This document shows positions 51,943 through 63,240 of a stretch of DNA of 64,000 nucleotides, piece after piece (positions within the stretch are counted from its first letter, which is position 1; every line of letters starts with the position of its first letter). The notes under the pieces were generated by a model. The model saw only the letters and a list, made by a program, of their open reading frames with translations. It was not told the DNA's origin and did not search any database. A program made the translations under genes and the position numbers. This stretch comes from Opisthocomus hoazin. Its lineage: Eukaryota > Chordata > Aves > Opisthocomiformes > Opisthocomidae. Location: contig NC_134414.1 of assembly GCF_030867145.1 (NCBI RefSeq), positions 63,709,397 to 63,773,396 on the forward strand, in the 5' to 3' direction.

Positions 51943-54154
51943 GTAAGAGTCAGCTCATTTTGTGTGGGAAGAGACTGCAAACTATGCTCTTCTATGCGAT
52001 TTTTTTTTTTTTCCCCAGTCTGTTTCTTCTCTGATTCTTTCCCTTTGTTCACTGGTGTGGACCAGCATGTTCCTACCTTTTTTTGTCACCCCAGTATGCC
52101 ACTTTTTGGAAAAAGTGAGAAAAACTGATCTGAAATGATCGACATAGCTCTTCACTTCTTTCTTTTGTCTGGGAAATGACTGAGTTTGTATCATTTTCCT
52201 TCCAGCCAATGGCATTTGGAAGCTAGCTGTGAAGGAAGTGTGATTTAACCCGTGTAATAATGGAAGCATTTTGATATGAATGTCAGTATCTTATTGTGCT
52301 TAGTTTTGAGGCTGAAAAGGGCTATTGTGATTGGGTACTGTGATTACATGTGATTTGTTTTAACAACAAGGGCCATAACTTTCAGTCTGTAACTTCTGTT
52401 ATAGTTAGTTGTAGGAAACTAGAATATGGCTGTTGAAGAGAACTGCTGCTTCTAATTTGAAGATTTCAAGTGATGGCTGAGTTTGTCATGCTCCTCGGTA
52501 ATCTGCTGAATTGGTTAATTATTTTACAAGATATTTCTTGCTTATTCCCAGTGCAAACTGAGATACTTTATTTTTTAGGTATTGTATCTTGTAAGGTTTT
52601 GTTCTCATCTTAATTAAGAATCCTCTAGTATCAGTTGTAATCATTGGAGTAATGCACCTAAAAGGGAGTAGATAAGTTTTGTGAGGATTTGTTGGATTTT
52701 TTTTCTTTTTTTGAAATGGCATACCACTGCTCGACAGAGAAGGGTCAGCAGATGGCTCTGTGATTATCTTGCCCCACATGTTCTACAGTTACATCAGAAA
52801 AAGTGTGTAGTCAACTTAATGTCTTTGAGGATGCCGACTGTAGCCTATAAGCCTTAAAAGATTATTAGACCTAGCTAGTGATTCTCCATGCTGTTGCACT
52901 CTCTGTAATCTTTCTTGTCAAGAACAAGAGCTTTATTGTGGTTGTAGACTACAGCTCTGCAAGAGCACTGCTCATATTTTCCAAGTGTCTTGCTAAAGCT
53001 GTGCGACAAAAATACATAAATTAATGTCTCTTTAAAAGCGTTACAACCAAGTGTTTGGGGAGGGGGAGGAGAAAGTCTGAGAAACTACTCAAATTTTAAA
53101 TGGAAATTTTGTGGGTTTAGGGTTTGTTTGTTTATTCATTTGTTTTGCAGTTTGTCTTTAGAAGAGTCCTCCCTTCCCATTTGTTTGATCTGCTGAAAAA
53201 CAGTAGTATTCAGTATTCAAAGAAACCATCTTTACTGTGTCTTAAGCATAAACATTTACAAGTATCTGTAGAATCTATGATACTTTTACTGTGGTGCTTT
53301 GGGGAATTTGCGTGTTTGGGTTTTTTTCTTTCCTGAAATTGTTGTTTCATTTATTGTCATAGCCTTTGGAGTAAGCTATATACTATATAATTCTGTACCT
53401 CCAAGATCGGGGGGAACAGATCGTTTAACGCCTGTCTGATGCTGACATTCAAATGAGAACACTTAAAAGAAAATTTGTTTAGAATACATTCATCCGTGGG
53501 GATGAGTTTAATGGAATGGAATTTTTCCAGAGGCTGCACAGGCATTTCGTATATTGGATATTAACACTTGTTAAAGCTGGTAGAGAGCATACAAAATAAA
53601 GCATACAGTTGAAGAAGACTGCATTTAATTTGGGAGGCAAAATATTTACTGTCCAAAACTAAAAGATCTTTGTCTCTGTAAAGGGGACCCTCAAGAGCAG
53701 TGAAGATTCTGTGTGTAAAATGAAGACCTTGATTACATTAGACCTGTGTGGTTAAATAGCGATTAGGCTAAAGAGCTCCATAGTCTATGCGAGGGCTGTT
53801 CAGTTAATGTGTATCAGGAAATGTTCAGCTGCAAGGTCACAGCCCTGCCAGTTTGGGCTTCAGGAGGGGTGGTACCCGTGCTGCTGGCTAGGTTTTAACA
53901 TTGGAGATGTTGGCGTGGGGCAGCTAGTACAGTGAGGTCCCGCTTCTTTCTTGTTGTTCACTGCTTTGGTATGCTGAGGAGGTTAGAGGCAGAAGCATCG
54001 GTTGAGGCGTAAAGACCTTGAGAAACATAAGGTTCAGGCAGTGTGTTGGCACTTGAACTTCCATGAGGGGAGAACGCCTAGCAGGCTGTGGCTTAGGAAG
54101 GGAGCAGGGGGAGCCAAACCTGAGCTGGAAACTAGTGAGGAAGATGAAGAGCAG
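51943..54154 (+). other. UBAC2: UBAC2 intron 2, upstream of the CR1 cluster
   Basis: Intron 2 runs 51943-59923. This first part is unique AT-rich sequence without conserved exons. The last 170 bases before 54155 are less AT-rich and could be decayed 5' CR1 sequence, but this is not certain. Confidence 0.55.
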
Positions 54155-54556
54155 CGAAGAAAGGCTGAGGGAGCTGGGCTTGTTTAGCTTGGAGAAGGCT
54201 GAGAGGGGACCTTATAAATGCTTATAAATATCTTCAGGGTGGATGACAAGAGGACGGGGCTAGACTCTTTTCAGTGGTGCCCAGCGACAGGACAAGGGAC
54301 AACGGGCACACACTGAAACATAGGAAGTTCCATCTGAACAGGAGGAAGAACTTCTTCACTCTGAGGGTGATGGAGCCCTGGAACAGGTTGCCCAGAGAGC
54401 AACCTGGATTGTGGATTCTCCTTCTCTGGAGATATTCAAAACCCGCCTGGACGCGGTCCTGTGCAGCCTGCTGTAGGTGACCCTGCTTCGGCAGGGGGGT
54501 TGGACTAGATGACCCACAGAGGTCCCTTCCAACCCCTACCATTCTGTGATTCTGTG
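54155..54556 (+). mobile_element. CR1 LINE 3' fragment (copy D)
   Basis: A forward CR1 3' piece ending in the intact terminus CCATTCTGTGATTCTGTG at 54539-54556. It is the same subfamily as 35889-36192. An extra short duplicated phrase occurs near 54395-54415. It directly abuts the older copy A (ORF2 phrase AAAGAAAAGCTTAAGG just to its right). Confidence 0.9.
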
Positions 54557-55096
54557 TAAGTACATCTGCAGCAAAAGAAAAGCTTAAGGAGAGCATAGGC
54601 CCAGTCCTCATCATGGTGGAGGACTTAGTGACAAGTGACATGCAAAAGGCTGAGGTATTCAGGCAGATATATTTATTAGTTTGTACTAGTATGTTTTGCC
54701 TTCAGGCCTCCAAGGTCCCTAATCCTCCTAGCAGAGTCTCTGAGAATGAAGCAGTATCCACCATTGAGAAAGATACAGTTAGGGATCACTTAACCTGACT
54801 ATACACGGAGAGGTTAATGGGACCAGATGGGTTACTTTTGAGGGTGCCAAAGGAGCTGGAATTGTGACACCTTTCTCTACCATCTTAGAAAGGTCGTGGA
54901 AACTGGGGGAGGTACCCAATGACTGGAGAAAGGCAAATGTCACACCCGTCTTGGGGAAGGGCAGAAAGGAGGACCGAGGTAACATCAGACCACTCAGCCT
55001 TACTTTGGTTCCTGGGAAGCTCATGCAGCAGATCTTTTCAGAAGCCGTTTCTCAACACGTGCAGGACACAGAGGTGACTGGGAGCAGCCAACCAAG
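54557..55096 (+). mobile_element. CR1 LINE copy A, left half
   Basis: Old CR1 ORF2 sequence in forward orientation. Around 54885-55085 it translates to decayed reverse transcriptase text (ILERSWKLGEVPNDWRKANV, then GKGRKED and VTGSSQ). The match stops at about 55096 in the middle of the RT domain. The next expected RT text resumes at 58439, so the element is split by copy B. Confidence 0.85.
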
Positions 55097-58000
55097 TTGA
55101 AGTCAACAACTGTGGGTCACAACTGTTTGCACAGCTGGTGTCAGCAATGGGGTTTTGTGCCCATGGGACAATGTCTGAGGATTGAGGACTACTTGGAAGA
55201 GATGGGATCCACTTGAGCAAGTGGGACAAAAATGTCTTTGCTAACAGGCAGCTCAGCCTGGTGAGGAGACCTTTAAGACAGGAACAACACAGGAGTGAGA
55301 TGACAACACACAGTCAAGTGAGGAGGCAGGGGACTGGGTTAGCCAGCGGAGGGTACAAGGTCATGTGAACAGAAGGGATCTTGTGATCAACAAAACAGGA
55401 CTGAAAATGACCTACTTCAAGTGTATGCACATAAATAAGGAAGTGCCTATGAAACAGCGTTAGGTAGAATACTCCCATATGTTTTCTGGGAAATCAGCGT
55501 GACTGGGTGTCTCTCTGAAGTGTCTCTACACCGATGCATGCAACATAGGGAACAAATAAGAGAAATTAAAGGTCATACTCCATTACAGGGCTATGATCTT
55601 GTTAGAGTCATGGTGATGTGGTGGGTTAGCTCACATGGTAGGAGTGCTGCAAGAAGAGATACAAGCTCTTTAGGAAGGACAGGTGCGAATGGGAATTGCT
55701 CTTCATGTGATAAAGGAGCAGAACTGCACAGAGTTTTGTCTTGGGACATGAGGAAGCTAAAAGTTTATGAATCAGGATGAGAGAGCAGACCAACACAGCC
55801 AACTTTGGTGGTGGTGTTTGCTACATGCCACCTGATCATGAAGTAGATGAGACCTTCTTCAGACACCTGGAAGAAGCCTCACAATTTTAGGCCCTCATGG
55901 AGGCCTTTAACCATCCTGATACGTGCTGGGAGGGCAACACAGCAGGGCACAAGCAGTCCGAGAGGTTTCTGGAGTGCATTGATAGCAACTTCCTAACACA
56001 GGTGATCAAGGAGCTGATGAGGGGGGATGTGTCTGGACCTCATACTTACAAATAAGGAAGAAGAACTGGTTGGGCATGTGAAGATGTGGGCAGCCGTGGT
56101 TGCAGTGACCAAATTGTGGGTGCCACCTCCGTGGAAGTGTTCAAGGCCAGGTTGGATGGGGCTTTGAGCAACCTGGTCTAGTGGAAGGTATCCCTGCCCA
56201 TAGCAGGGGGGTTGGAACTAGATGATCTTTAAGGTCCCTTCCAACTCAAATCATTTTACGATTCTATCACCATGAGATGGTGAAGTTCAGGGTCCTGAGA
56301 GGAGGCAACAAGGCAAATTGCTGGATTGCAACCCTGGACTTCAGGAGAACAGACTTTGGCCTGTTCAGGGATCTGCTTGGAAGACTCATATGGGATACAG
56401 TTCCTGAAAAAAGAATGTATTGATAGATCTGGTTGGTTTTCAACAATCATGTCCTCCAAGCTCAAGAATGGCTCAGCCAGTGTGCAGGAAGTCATGCAAA
56501 GGTGTCAGGAGGCCTTCAGGGATGAACGAGGAGCTCCTGACTAAACTTAAACATAAAAATGAAACACACAAGAGGTAGAAGCAGAGCAGGTGAGCTGGGA
56601 GGAATATGGAGGCACTGTCTAAGCATACAGGGATGGATTAGGAAAGCTAAAGCCCACCTGGAGTTGAATCTGACAAAGGATGTGAAGAGCAACAAGGAGG
56701 TCTTCCACAGGAATATCAGCAAAAGGAAGACTAAGGAAAATGTGAACTTGCTGCTGCGTGGGAATGAGGACCTGAGGACAGAAGACATGGAAGAGGGCAA
56801 GGTATCCAGTGTTTGCATTGCCTCAGTTCTTTACTAGTAAGACTTGTTTTCAGCAGTCCCAGGCTGGTGAGATCAGTGTGAAAGTCTGGAGCAACGAGGC
56901 TTAAACTCCATGAAGGAGGATCAGGCTAAGGAACATTTAAACTAACTGGATATACACAAATCCATTGTACCTGATGGTATACACCCACAAGTTTTGAAGG
57001 AGTTGGCTTGTGTGTTTGTGAGGCCACTCTGGATTATCTTTGAAAGGTCATTGTGGTCAAGGAAGGTTCCTAAGGACAGGAAGAAAACAGATGTTACTCC
57101 TATCTTCAGGAAAGGCAAGAAACTGGGGAACTACAGGCCAGTCAGCATAATCTGGATTTCTGGGAAGGTGATGAAACAAGTCGTCCTAGAAATCATTTTC
57201 AGACACAGAAAGAGCAATGAAGTGACTGGGAGTAGTCAGCACAGATTTTGACTAATGTGGTAGCCTTCTATGATGAGGTAGATGACTGTCTTGATGGGTG
57301 AGGGAAGAGAAGTGGGTGCTGTTTATTTTGACCTTACTACAACTTTTTACACTGCCTCCATTAATATCCTTAGACAAACTGATAAAGTACAGATGAGATG
57401 TGGGCTGTGAAATGGGTTGAAACCTGGCTGAACTGATGGGCTCACAGGGTTGTGATCAGCGGCACAAAGTCCAGCTGCAGGCCAGTCGTTAGTGGTGTAC
57501 ACCAGGAATGAATATGGGGGCCAGTTCTAGTGGCATTGTTTAGTGTCTTTGTTCATAACCTGGACAGCAAGAGAGAGTGTGCTCTCAACAAGCCTGTGGA
57601 TGATGTAGAACTTGGATGAGTAGTTGATACACCAGTTAGTCCTGCTGCCATTCAGAGGGGAGAAAAGGGCCAACAGGAACCTAATGAAATTTAGCAAAGG
57701 CAAATGCAAAGTCCTGCCCCTGGAGAGGCATAACCCCATGCACCTGTACAAGCTGGGGGCGGACCAACTGGAAATCAGCTTTATAGAAAAGGCCCTGGGG
57801 TCCTAGTGGAGACTAAGTTGAACATGAGCCTGCAGTGTAGCATTGTGGCTAAAAAGGGCAACAGCATCCTCGGCTGCATTAGGAAGAATCTCATAAGCAG
57901 GCCTGGTGGGGCAATCAATCCTCTCTACTCAGCCTTGGTGAGACCATATCTGGAGTGCTGTCGCTTGTGTGGGGCTCCTGAGTACGAGGTAGACCTTAGC

Positions 58001-58438
58001 ATACTGCACAGTCCAGCGGAGAGCCACCACTATGGTCAGCAGCTGGAGCATTTGGCATATGAGGAGAGGCTGAAAGAGCTGGGATTGTTTAACCTGGAGA
58101 AGAGAAGGCTTAGGGTGGATCTACCAGTGTGTGTGAATACCTGCTGGAAGAGAACAAAGAAGAGGGAGCCAGGGCCAGTGAAAGGACAAGAGGCAATGGG
58201 CACAAATTGAAATACGAGAAATTCTATTTAAGGAAGAAGCTTTTTTACTGTAAGACAGATGGAACAGAGGAACAGTTTCCCCAGAGAAGTTGTGTAGTCT
58301 CCATCCTTGGAGACAGTCAAAACCAGACTGGACATGGTCAGTTAACATCTTGCTCTAGTTGACTTTGTTTTAGTGAGGAGATCAGATTCGGTGATCTCCA
58401 GAGGTCCCTTTGTATCTCAACCATTCTATGATTTTATG
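55097..58438 (+). mobile_element. CR1 LINE copy B, near full ORF2, inserted in copy A
   Basis: A forward CR1 of about 3.2 kb excluding copy C. The 5' text of CR1 (AGATGGGATCCACTTGAGC near 55200) is followed by the endonuclease start (LKCLYTDACNIGNK-like text at about 55520-55560) and more endonuclease text at about 55810-55960. Reverse transcriptase follows, with IIFERSLWSRKVPKDRKKTD near 57033 and KLGNYRPVS near 57120. The post-RT ORF2 end lies near 57940-58110, and the 3' terminus CCATTCTATGATTTTATG is at 58421-58438. Many stops and frameshifts make it inactive. It is one of the more complete CR1 copies here, since most are short 3' pieces. Confidence 0.85.
56111..56267 (+). mobile_element. 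CR1 LINE 3' fragment (copy C) inserted in copy B
   Basis: A 157-base CR1 3' end, from about GTGGAAGTGTTCAAGGCCAG to the terminus ACGATTCTAT. The flanks belong to copy B and are contiguous once C is removed (GCAGTGACC before, ACCATGAGATGG after). An ACC triplet on both sides may be a short target-site duplication. Confidence 0.88.
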
Positions 58439-59651
58439 AAGGCATGCCTGACCAACTGGTTGCTTTCTTCCGTGAGGCAAATTGTGCTGCGGACAAGGGG
58501 GAGTCAGTGGATTTTGCGTACCTTGACTTTAGCAGGGCCTTTAACCCAGTCTCCCATTGTGTCCTTGAAGCCAAATTGTTGAGGTGTATACTGAATAACT
58601 GGACAAGAAAACAGGTGGAAAATTGGCTGGACTCTCAACAGAGTTATGGACATTAGTTCAAAGTTCATTTGGCAGGTATTAATTAGGGAGGGACACCTCA
58701 GAGATCAGTACTGGGACCAGTACTGTATAATGTCTTCATTAGTGACCTGAATGATGAGATGGAGAGCACTCTAAGCAAGCTTGTGGGTGATCCAAAATTG
58801 GTGGGAATGGTCAATATGTTGGAAGGCAGGGTTGCTATTCAGAGAGACCTTGGCAAGCCCAAGAAGTGGGCTGACGGGAACTTCATGAATTGGAAAGTCC
58901 TGCTTCTGGAATGGAATAACCCCAGGCTACAACAGTGCAGCCTGTGAGGGACAAATTCTTGGGAAGCAGCTCTGCAGAGAAGGAACTGTGGATCTTGGTG
59001 GACAGCAAGAGTCAACGGTGCACTCTTGTAGCCAAGAAGGCCAACCAGCTCCTGGACTGTTTTAGTAAGAGTCTGGCCAGTAGGTCGAGGCAAGTGACCC
59101 TACTCCTCTAGTTGACACAGTGCTCTAGATGTGGTCTCACAAGTGCCCGGTTCTGGGAAGCTGAGTAAAAGAAAGATACTAGCACACTGGGGTGGGTCCA
59201 CCAAGACAGTCAGAGGGTTGGAGCATGTGACATGCAAGGAGAGGCTGACAGAACCAGCTCTGCCCAACCTTCAGAAGAGAAGGTAGAGAGGAGACGCCTT
59301 ATTGCTGTCTACAAGTACCTGATTAGAAGCTATAGAGAAACTGGGCCAGACTCTGCTTGGTGGTGCGGTAAGGTAGTGCAAGAGGTAGTGGATGCAAGGT
59401 GGAACATGGAAAATTCTGCCTAGATGTGAGGATTTGACTTAGCTTTTTAAACCATGGGGGTGGTCAAACACTGGCACAGGTTACCCAGAGAGGTTGTGGA
59501 ATCTCCATGCTTGGAGGTGTTCAAGACTTGAATTGACATGGCCACAGGCAAGCTGATCTGATTAGACCTGCTTAGAGCAGTATGCTGGACTAGCTGGTCT
59601 CTGGAGGTTGCTGCAAAATATTATTTTTTTTTGTCATTCAACGATTTTCTA
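58439..59651 (+). mobile_element. CR1 LINE copy A, right half
   Basis: Resumes RT text exactly where the left half stops. It reads AFFREANCAADKGESVDFAY at about 58461, then LDFSRAFNPVSH near 58521-58556. It runs through the rest of ORF2 to a decayed 3' end near 59580-59651 (GGACTAGCTGGTCTCTGGAG). Frames are broken. Its divergence exceeds that of copies C and D, consistent with an older age. Confidence 0.83.
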
Positions 59652-59923
59652 GGGTTGTGGTTTCCATTTAAATTTTTAAATGTGAGGGACGTAAAAACGT
59701 ATTTAACTTAATTTCAGTTGTGGATTAATTTTAACATGTAGACCTCTTCCTTGAAAATATTTTATTTTGAAACAGACTTCTCGAACTCTCCATAACATTC
59801 TGCTCTCTTTATTTCCCTCCTTAAATGTACTGCATTCGATATTATATTCACTCTGAGCACAAATTCTGTTAAGAATTTCTTTGAAGGAAGAGAGACTTAA
59901 CATGATGATCTTTAACCTTCTAG

Positions 59924-60043
59924 ATTTGGAGACTTGTATGTGGGAGAACAATATGTCTTGATTTGAAAGACACATTCTGCAGCAGTCTGCTCATTTACAA
60001 CTTTAGAATATTTGAAAGAAGATACGGCAGCAGAAAATTTTCA
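59924..60043 (+). CDS. UBAC2: UBAC2 coding exon 3
   Basis: It is preceded by TTCTAG and followed by GTAAGT. It has exactly 40 codons (residues 54-93), from IWRLVCGRTICLDLKDTFCS to ERRYGSRKFS. The WR pair (residues 55-56) after the first membrane helix and the YNFRIFERRYGSRKF stretch (78-92) are the conserved loop of the rhomboid/derlin-like fold. It lies just right of the intronic CR1 cluster. Confidence 0.95.
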
Positions 60044-60482
60044 GTAAGTTCCAGTTACTTATTTTTTAAACAGAAACTGTTTTCTGCATTGTTTAGAATC
60101 TTGTAGGCTTGAATTAATACTGCCCTTTTATTACTAACATTTTGTATAGAAATATATGTTAAAGGGCTTTAAAGAGAATTTGGTTTCCATAAATCTAAAT
60201 GTATATTTATAATATCTTGCAGTCAGTGGATTATTCTAATGAAATTTTGCAGCTGTATCAGTTGAAAGTTATCAGACCCATAGAATTTAGTTTTGGTAAT
60301 AAATCTAACTCTTCATTCTTCAATATCTAGACATGTAAATCTGGAATTACGTTCTGCTCAAGATTTAGTCTTAATTGAACTAGTACAGTGATTTTCTTGT
60401 TTTTTCTTCTTTTATTTAGAGATAGATTAAAACCTTATTTTTAAACTGTTGAATTAATTAAAATTAAACTTTTTCTTTCCAG

Positions 60483-60589
60483 TCCTTTTTACTGGGTGCT
60501 TGGATGCTCTCAGCTTTGTTTGATCTTCTCCTTGTAGAAATTGCTCAGTATATATTTGGCATCACCATCAACAGCTTGCCTTCTGGTTT
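60483..60589 (+). CDS. UBAC2: UBAC2 coding exon 4 (last in window)
   Basis: It follows a pyrimidine-rich tract and AG, and ends at GTAAGT. It encodes residues 94-128 (SFLLGAWMLSALFDLLLVEI, then AQYIFGITINSLPSG) plus two bases of codon 129 (TT, Phe expected). It contributes a second membrane helix, about residues 95-120. Intron 3 before it is only 439 bases. The remaining exons, including the UBA domain, lie right of the window. Confidence 0.95.
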
Positions 60590-62228
60590 GTAAGTAGCTG
60601 ATAATGGATTGGTTATGTTAGGTATAGTTTTAAGGGATTAATTTGTGCAGATTTGAATTTTAAAAAGACTTTCTTCATGTAACTCTTCAAATTAGATTTA
60701 ATCCTCTTTTGAACTACAGTGTAAAGGTTCTTGGCACAGCTATTATATTTTTGAACATTCAGTTGCCAGTTGTGACCTGTGGTTAATTAATTTATAATTT
60801 TTTCATATAATGGTTACTTCCCATTCTCTTAGTCCCATTTCCACTGTCAGCGTGATTGAAACATGGCTTGCAGTGTACAAATTATTACTGTGTTTGATTG
60901 TGTTCAATTTGGTAAATCTGAAAACTGAAATCAGGTTGGTGCTGATTTCTTTCTTAAATCACAAAAACAGCACTACTGTAATTCATATCTTCATGTTCAC
61001 TTTTAAATGCATATGCAGTTACATGCATTTCATACTGTTATTTCATATGTTTGTGTTTCAATAATTGAGTGCTAGAGCATGCTACTCCATTTAGTACTTG
61101 TATCTGAAGTTTTTAAAGTGTTAAGGTATCTGTTGGTTCAGTTTCGTGTAACATGTATTTGAGATTTCTGCACTTAATGGGAGGTGTACATGTTACAGCA
61201 GAACCGTAGACCTTGCAGAGCCTTTGTGGTTAAGCTTCTGACAAGTGAGATCAGCCTCATACAGGCTTCAGTTTCCGTGTGTCGCACACTCGGAGGATGT
61301 AATAAAAGCTCTTGGAGTGAGATTTTTAATATTAAACACAATATTAGACTTTTTTTATTTTTACTTTTTTAGTGTGTCTTTTGAAAGTAGCTAAAGGCTG
61401 ATTTAATAAGGAAGAAAAACAATGTGCTTGATGTTATAAAGATATATTTTTTTTGTAGTGTGTGGGTATTTAAAAGGAGTTGAGAGCTTGAGTAGTGCTG
61501 CAGTTACTCATTGTATTTGCTACCTTGAAGTTTGTTGCTGGGACGTAGGCTGCTGGTGTGTCTGGACAAGTTCAGTATTTTCGTCTTTGTAAAAAGTTAC
61601 TTTGGGCAAGTGTGGGTTGTAATAAATGTGCACATCATACCCACAGGGAACTAATGAACAGTTTGACTATTATACCTTTTGATGGTATTTTTATCTGTGA
61701 CTGCAGAATGTTGTCAGTTACAAACAAATCTGCATCAAATAAGTTTTTAGTTGAATGAAATGTAAATGTTAGATACATATGCTTTCTCTTTAAGTCATGC
61801 TAACATTGATCTTGAAAGAATGAAGCTAATGTTAAAAAGTGTGGGATATACAGGAGTTTCAGGAGCATTTGGTTGTGCAAATATAAAAAATTAATATATA
61901 CGTTGCATTATAATCCTTCAGTGTTGTCTGCTTTATTATTCTAATAGTCACTTTTTCATGTCTGACAATATTCACAATCATTTGAGATGACAAAAGCATT
62001 GGAAAGTTTGACACTGATACTAGGTTTTAGTTAATTTCAGATTTACAAAAGCTGTTGAGCAAATATAAAGAGGTGCAATTATCAATCTGCTTCTGTCATA
62101 TTTACAGTGCAACAAATATATCTCTTATTTCTGGCTACAGAACATGCTTTGGTGTAGTAAAAATGCTAGAATTCGGAAAAAGAGTCACTTGTTTAGACCA
62201 GATAAGTCCCCTGACATTTTTTCTCTTT
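60590..62228 (+). other. UBAC2: UBAC2 intron 4, left part
   Basis: AT-rich intron sequence between UBAC2 exon 4 and the antisense GPR18 coding region. It contains the probable GPR18 3' untranslated region near its right end. No other gene seen. Confidence 0.6.
61932..61937 (-). terminator. GPR18: Candidate GPR18 poly(A) signal
   Basis: TTTATT on the + strand, so AATAAA on the reverse strand, about 290 bases downstream of the GPR18 stop. It is the first clear canonical hexamer noticed after the stop. The use of this site is inferred. Confidence 0.4.
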
Positions 62229-63194
62229 TTATATCATTTCACTGTTCATATTACTGAGTGATCTTACACTTCCAGTTCGAAAACTTTTCCTGCGCACACT
62301 TCGAAGGTAGTTGCGATAAAGGATTACACTAATGACTCTTGCCTGAAATTGTTTAGAAACAATATAGTACAGTATAACATCCAAGCATGTACTGAGATTC
62401 ATGAGAAAGGTGGTAAAGGCTGCCCAGGGACTGTAAGTTGTGTCCTCATCCTGCAACATCAGGAAGGCGAAGCAAACGTGGAACGGTACAAAGCAGACAA
62501 GTACCTGAGCAATCAGAGTAACTATGATTCTTATGGATCTCTCCTTGGCCTTAGGCTTCAGTTTGGATGTCTTGCCACGGATAAAGTTGTAAATAATGAC
62601 TAGGTAGCACCCCATCATGATGAACAAGGGAATCAAAAAGAAAAATATCAAGCGAGAAAAGTTCAATGTATTTACTTCCTTTAGGTGGATGATATCAAGC
62701 ATTTTGATGCAGGTGGTGAAATTCAAGGCTTTATCTGGATCAGATTGTAGAAACAGCAGTGGGGATGTTGTTGCGAGGGTCATTACCCAGATTCCAATGC
62801 AAGCCAGCACAGCTTTTTTTGTATTTTTTAGTTCTTTGACATGTTTGGGCTGGCAAATAGCCATAAATCTGTCTACGCTGATAAAAGTGAGTAACCACAG
62901 AGCAATGGCTGGATAAAATACAGTGAAAGCACTGATAATCCGACAGAATGTATCTCCGAAAGGCCACATTTCTTTCGCGTGGTAGATTATCCGAAAAGGC
63001 AAGGAAAATATAAAAATTATGTCAAGTAATGCCACATTTATCATATATACAGTTATAGTTGTTCTCTTCTTGGTAGTGCAGCTGAAAACCCATAGTGCGG
63101 TGGCATTCACCAACAATCCCACTGCGAATACAAAACTGTAGAAGACCAGTGATGCAATCCTGTATTCTTCAGGGTGATGATTTCCAGGCATCAT
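62229..63194 (-). CDS. GPR18: GPR18, class A GPCR, single-exon coding region
   Basis: 321 residues with seven hydrophobic helices. Landmarks are N30 (helix 1, N1.50) and D58 (helix 2, D2.50). C84 and C162 form the likely extracellular disulfide. DRF is at 108-110 at the end of helix 3, P189 in helix 5, FVPF at 235-238 in helix 6, and DVILYY at 272-277 in place of NPxxY. Strong matches to human GPR18 include the helix 1/loop text TALWVFSCTTKKRTT and the C-terminal DVILYYIVSKQFQARVISV. GPR18 is a plasma-membrane receptor of leukocytes, proposed to respond to N-arachidonyl glycine or resolvin D2; ligands are disputed. The start is supported by an in-frame TAA two codons upstream (63198-63200). 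The gene lies antisense in UBAC2 intron 4, as in mammals. The N-terminus is about 10 residues shorter than human and lacks an N-glycosylation sequon. A 5' noncoding exon is likely further right. Confidence 0.97.
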   Translation of the reverse strand: MMPGNHHPEEYRIASLVFYSFVFAVGLLVNATALWVFSCTTKKRTTITVYMINVALLDIIFIFSLPFRIIYHAKEMWPFGDTFCRIISAFTVFYPAIALWLLTFISVDRFMAICQPKHVKELKNTKKAVLACIGIWVMTLATTSPLLFLQSDPDKALNFTTCIKMLDIIHLKEVNTLNFSRLIFFFLIPLFIMMGCYLVIIYNFIRGKTSKLKPKAKERSIRIIVTLIAQVLVCFVPFHVCFAFLMLQDEDTTYSPWAAFTTFLMNLSTCLDVILYYIVSKQFQARVISVILYRNYLRSVRRKSFRTGSVRSLSNMNSEMI

Positions 63195-63238
63195 ATTTTA
63201 ATCGAATTTAGGAATAGTTGTTGCATTCCATAAATATC

Positions 63239-63240
63239 CT
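63239..63240 (-). other. GPR18: Candidate splice acceptor in GPR18 5' leader
   Basis: On the reverse strand TATTTTAG precedes GATATTTATGG, 45 bases upstream of the GPR18 ATG, after a T-rich tract. GPR18 commonly has a noncoding 5' exon, so this is a reasonable acceptor, but the site is weak. Confidence 0.3.

Noticed and set aside
55499-55780. Apparent small gene (93 codons)
   Set aside because: It overlaps decayed CR1 endonuclease text of copy B, with the real frame broken.
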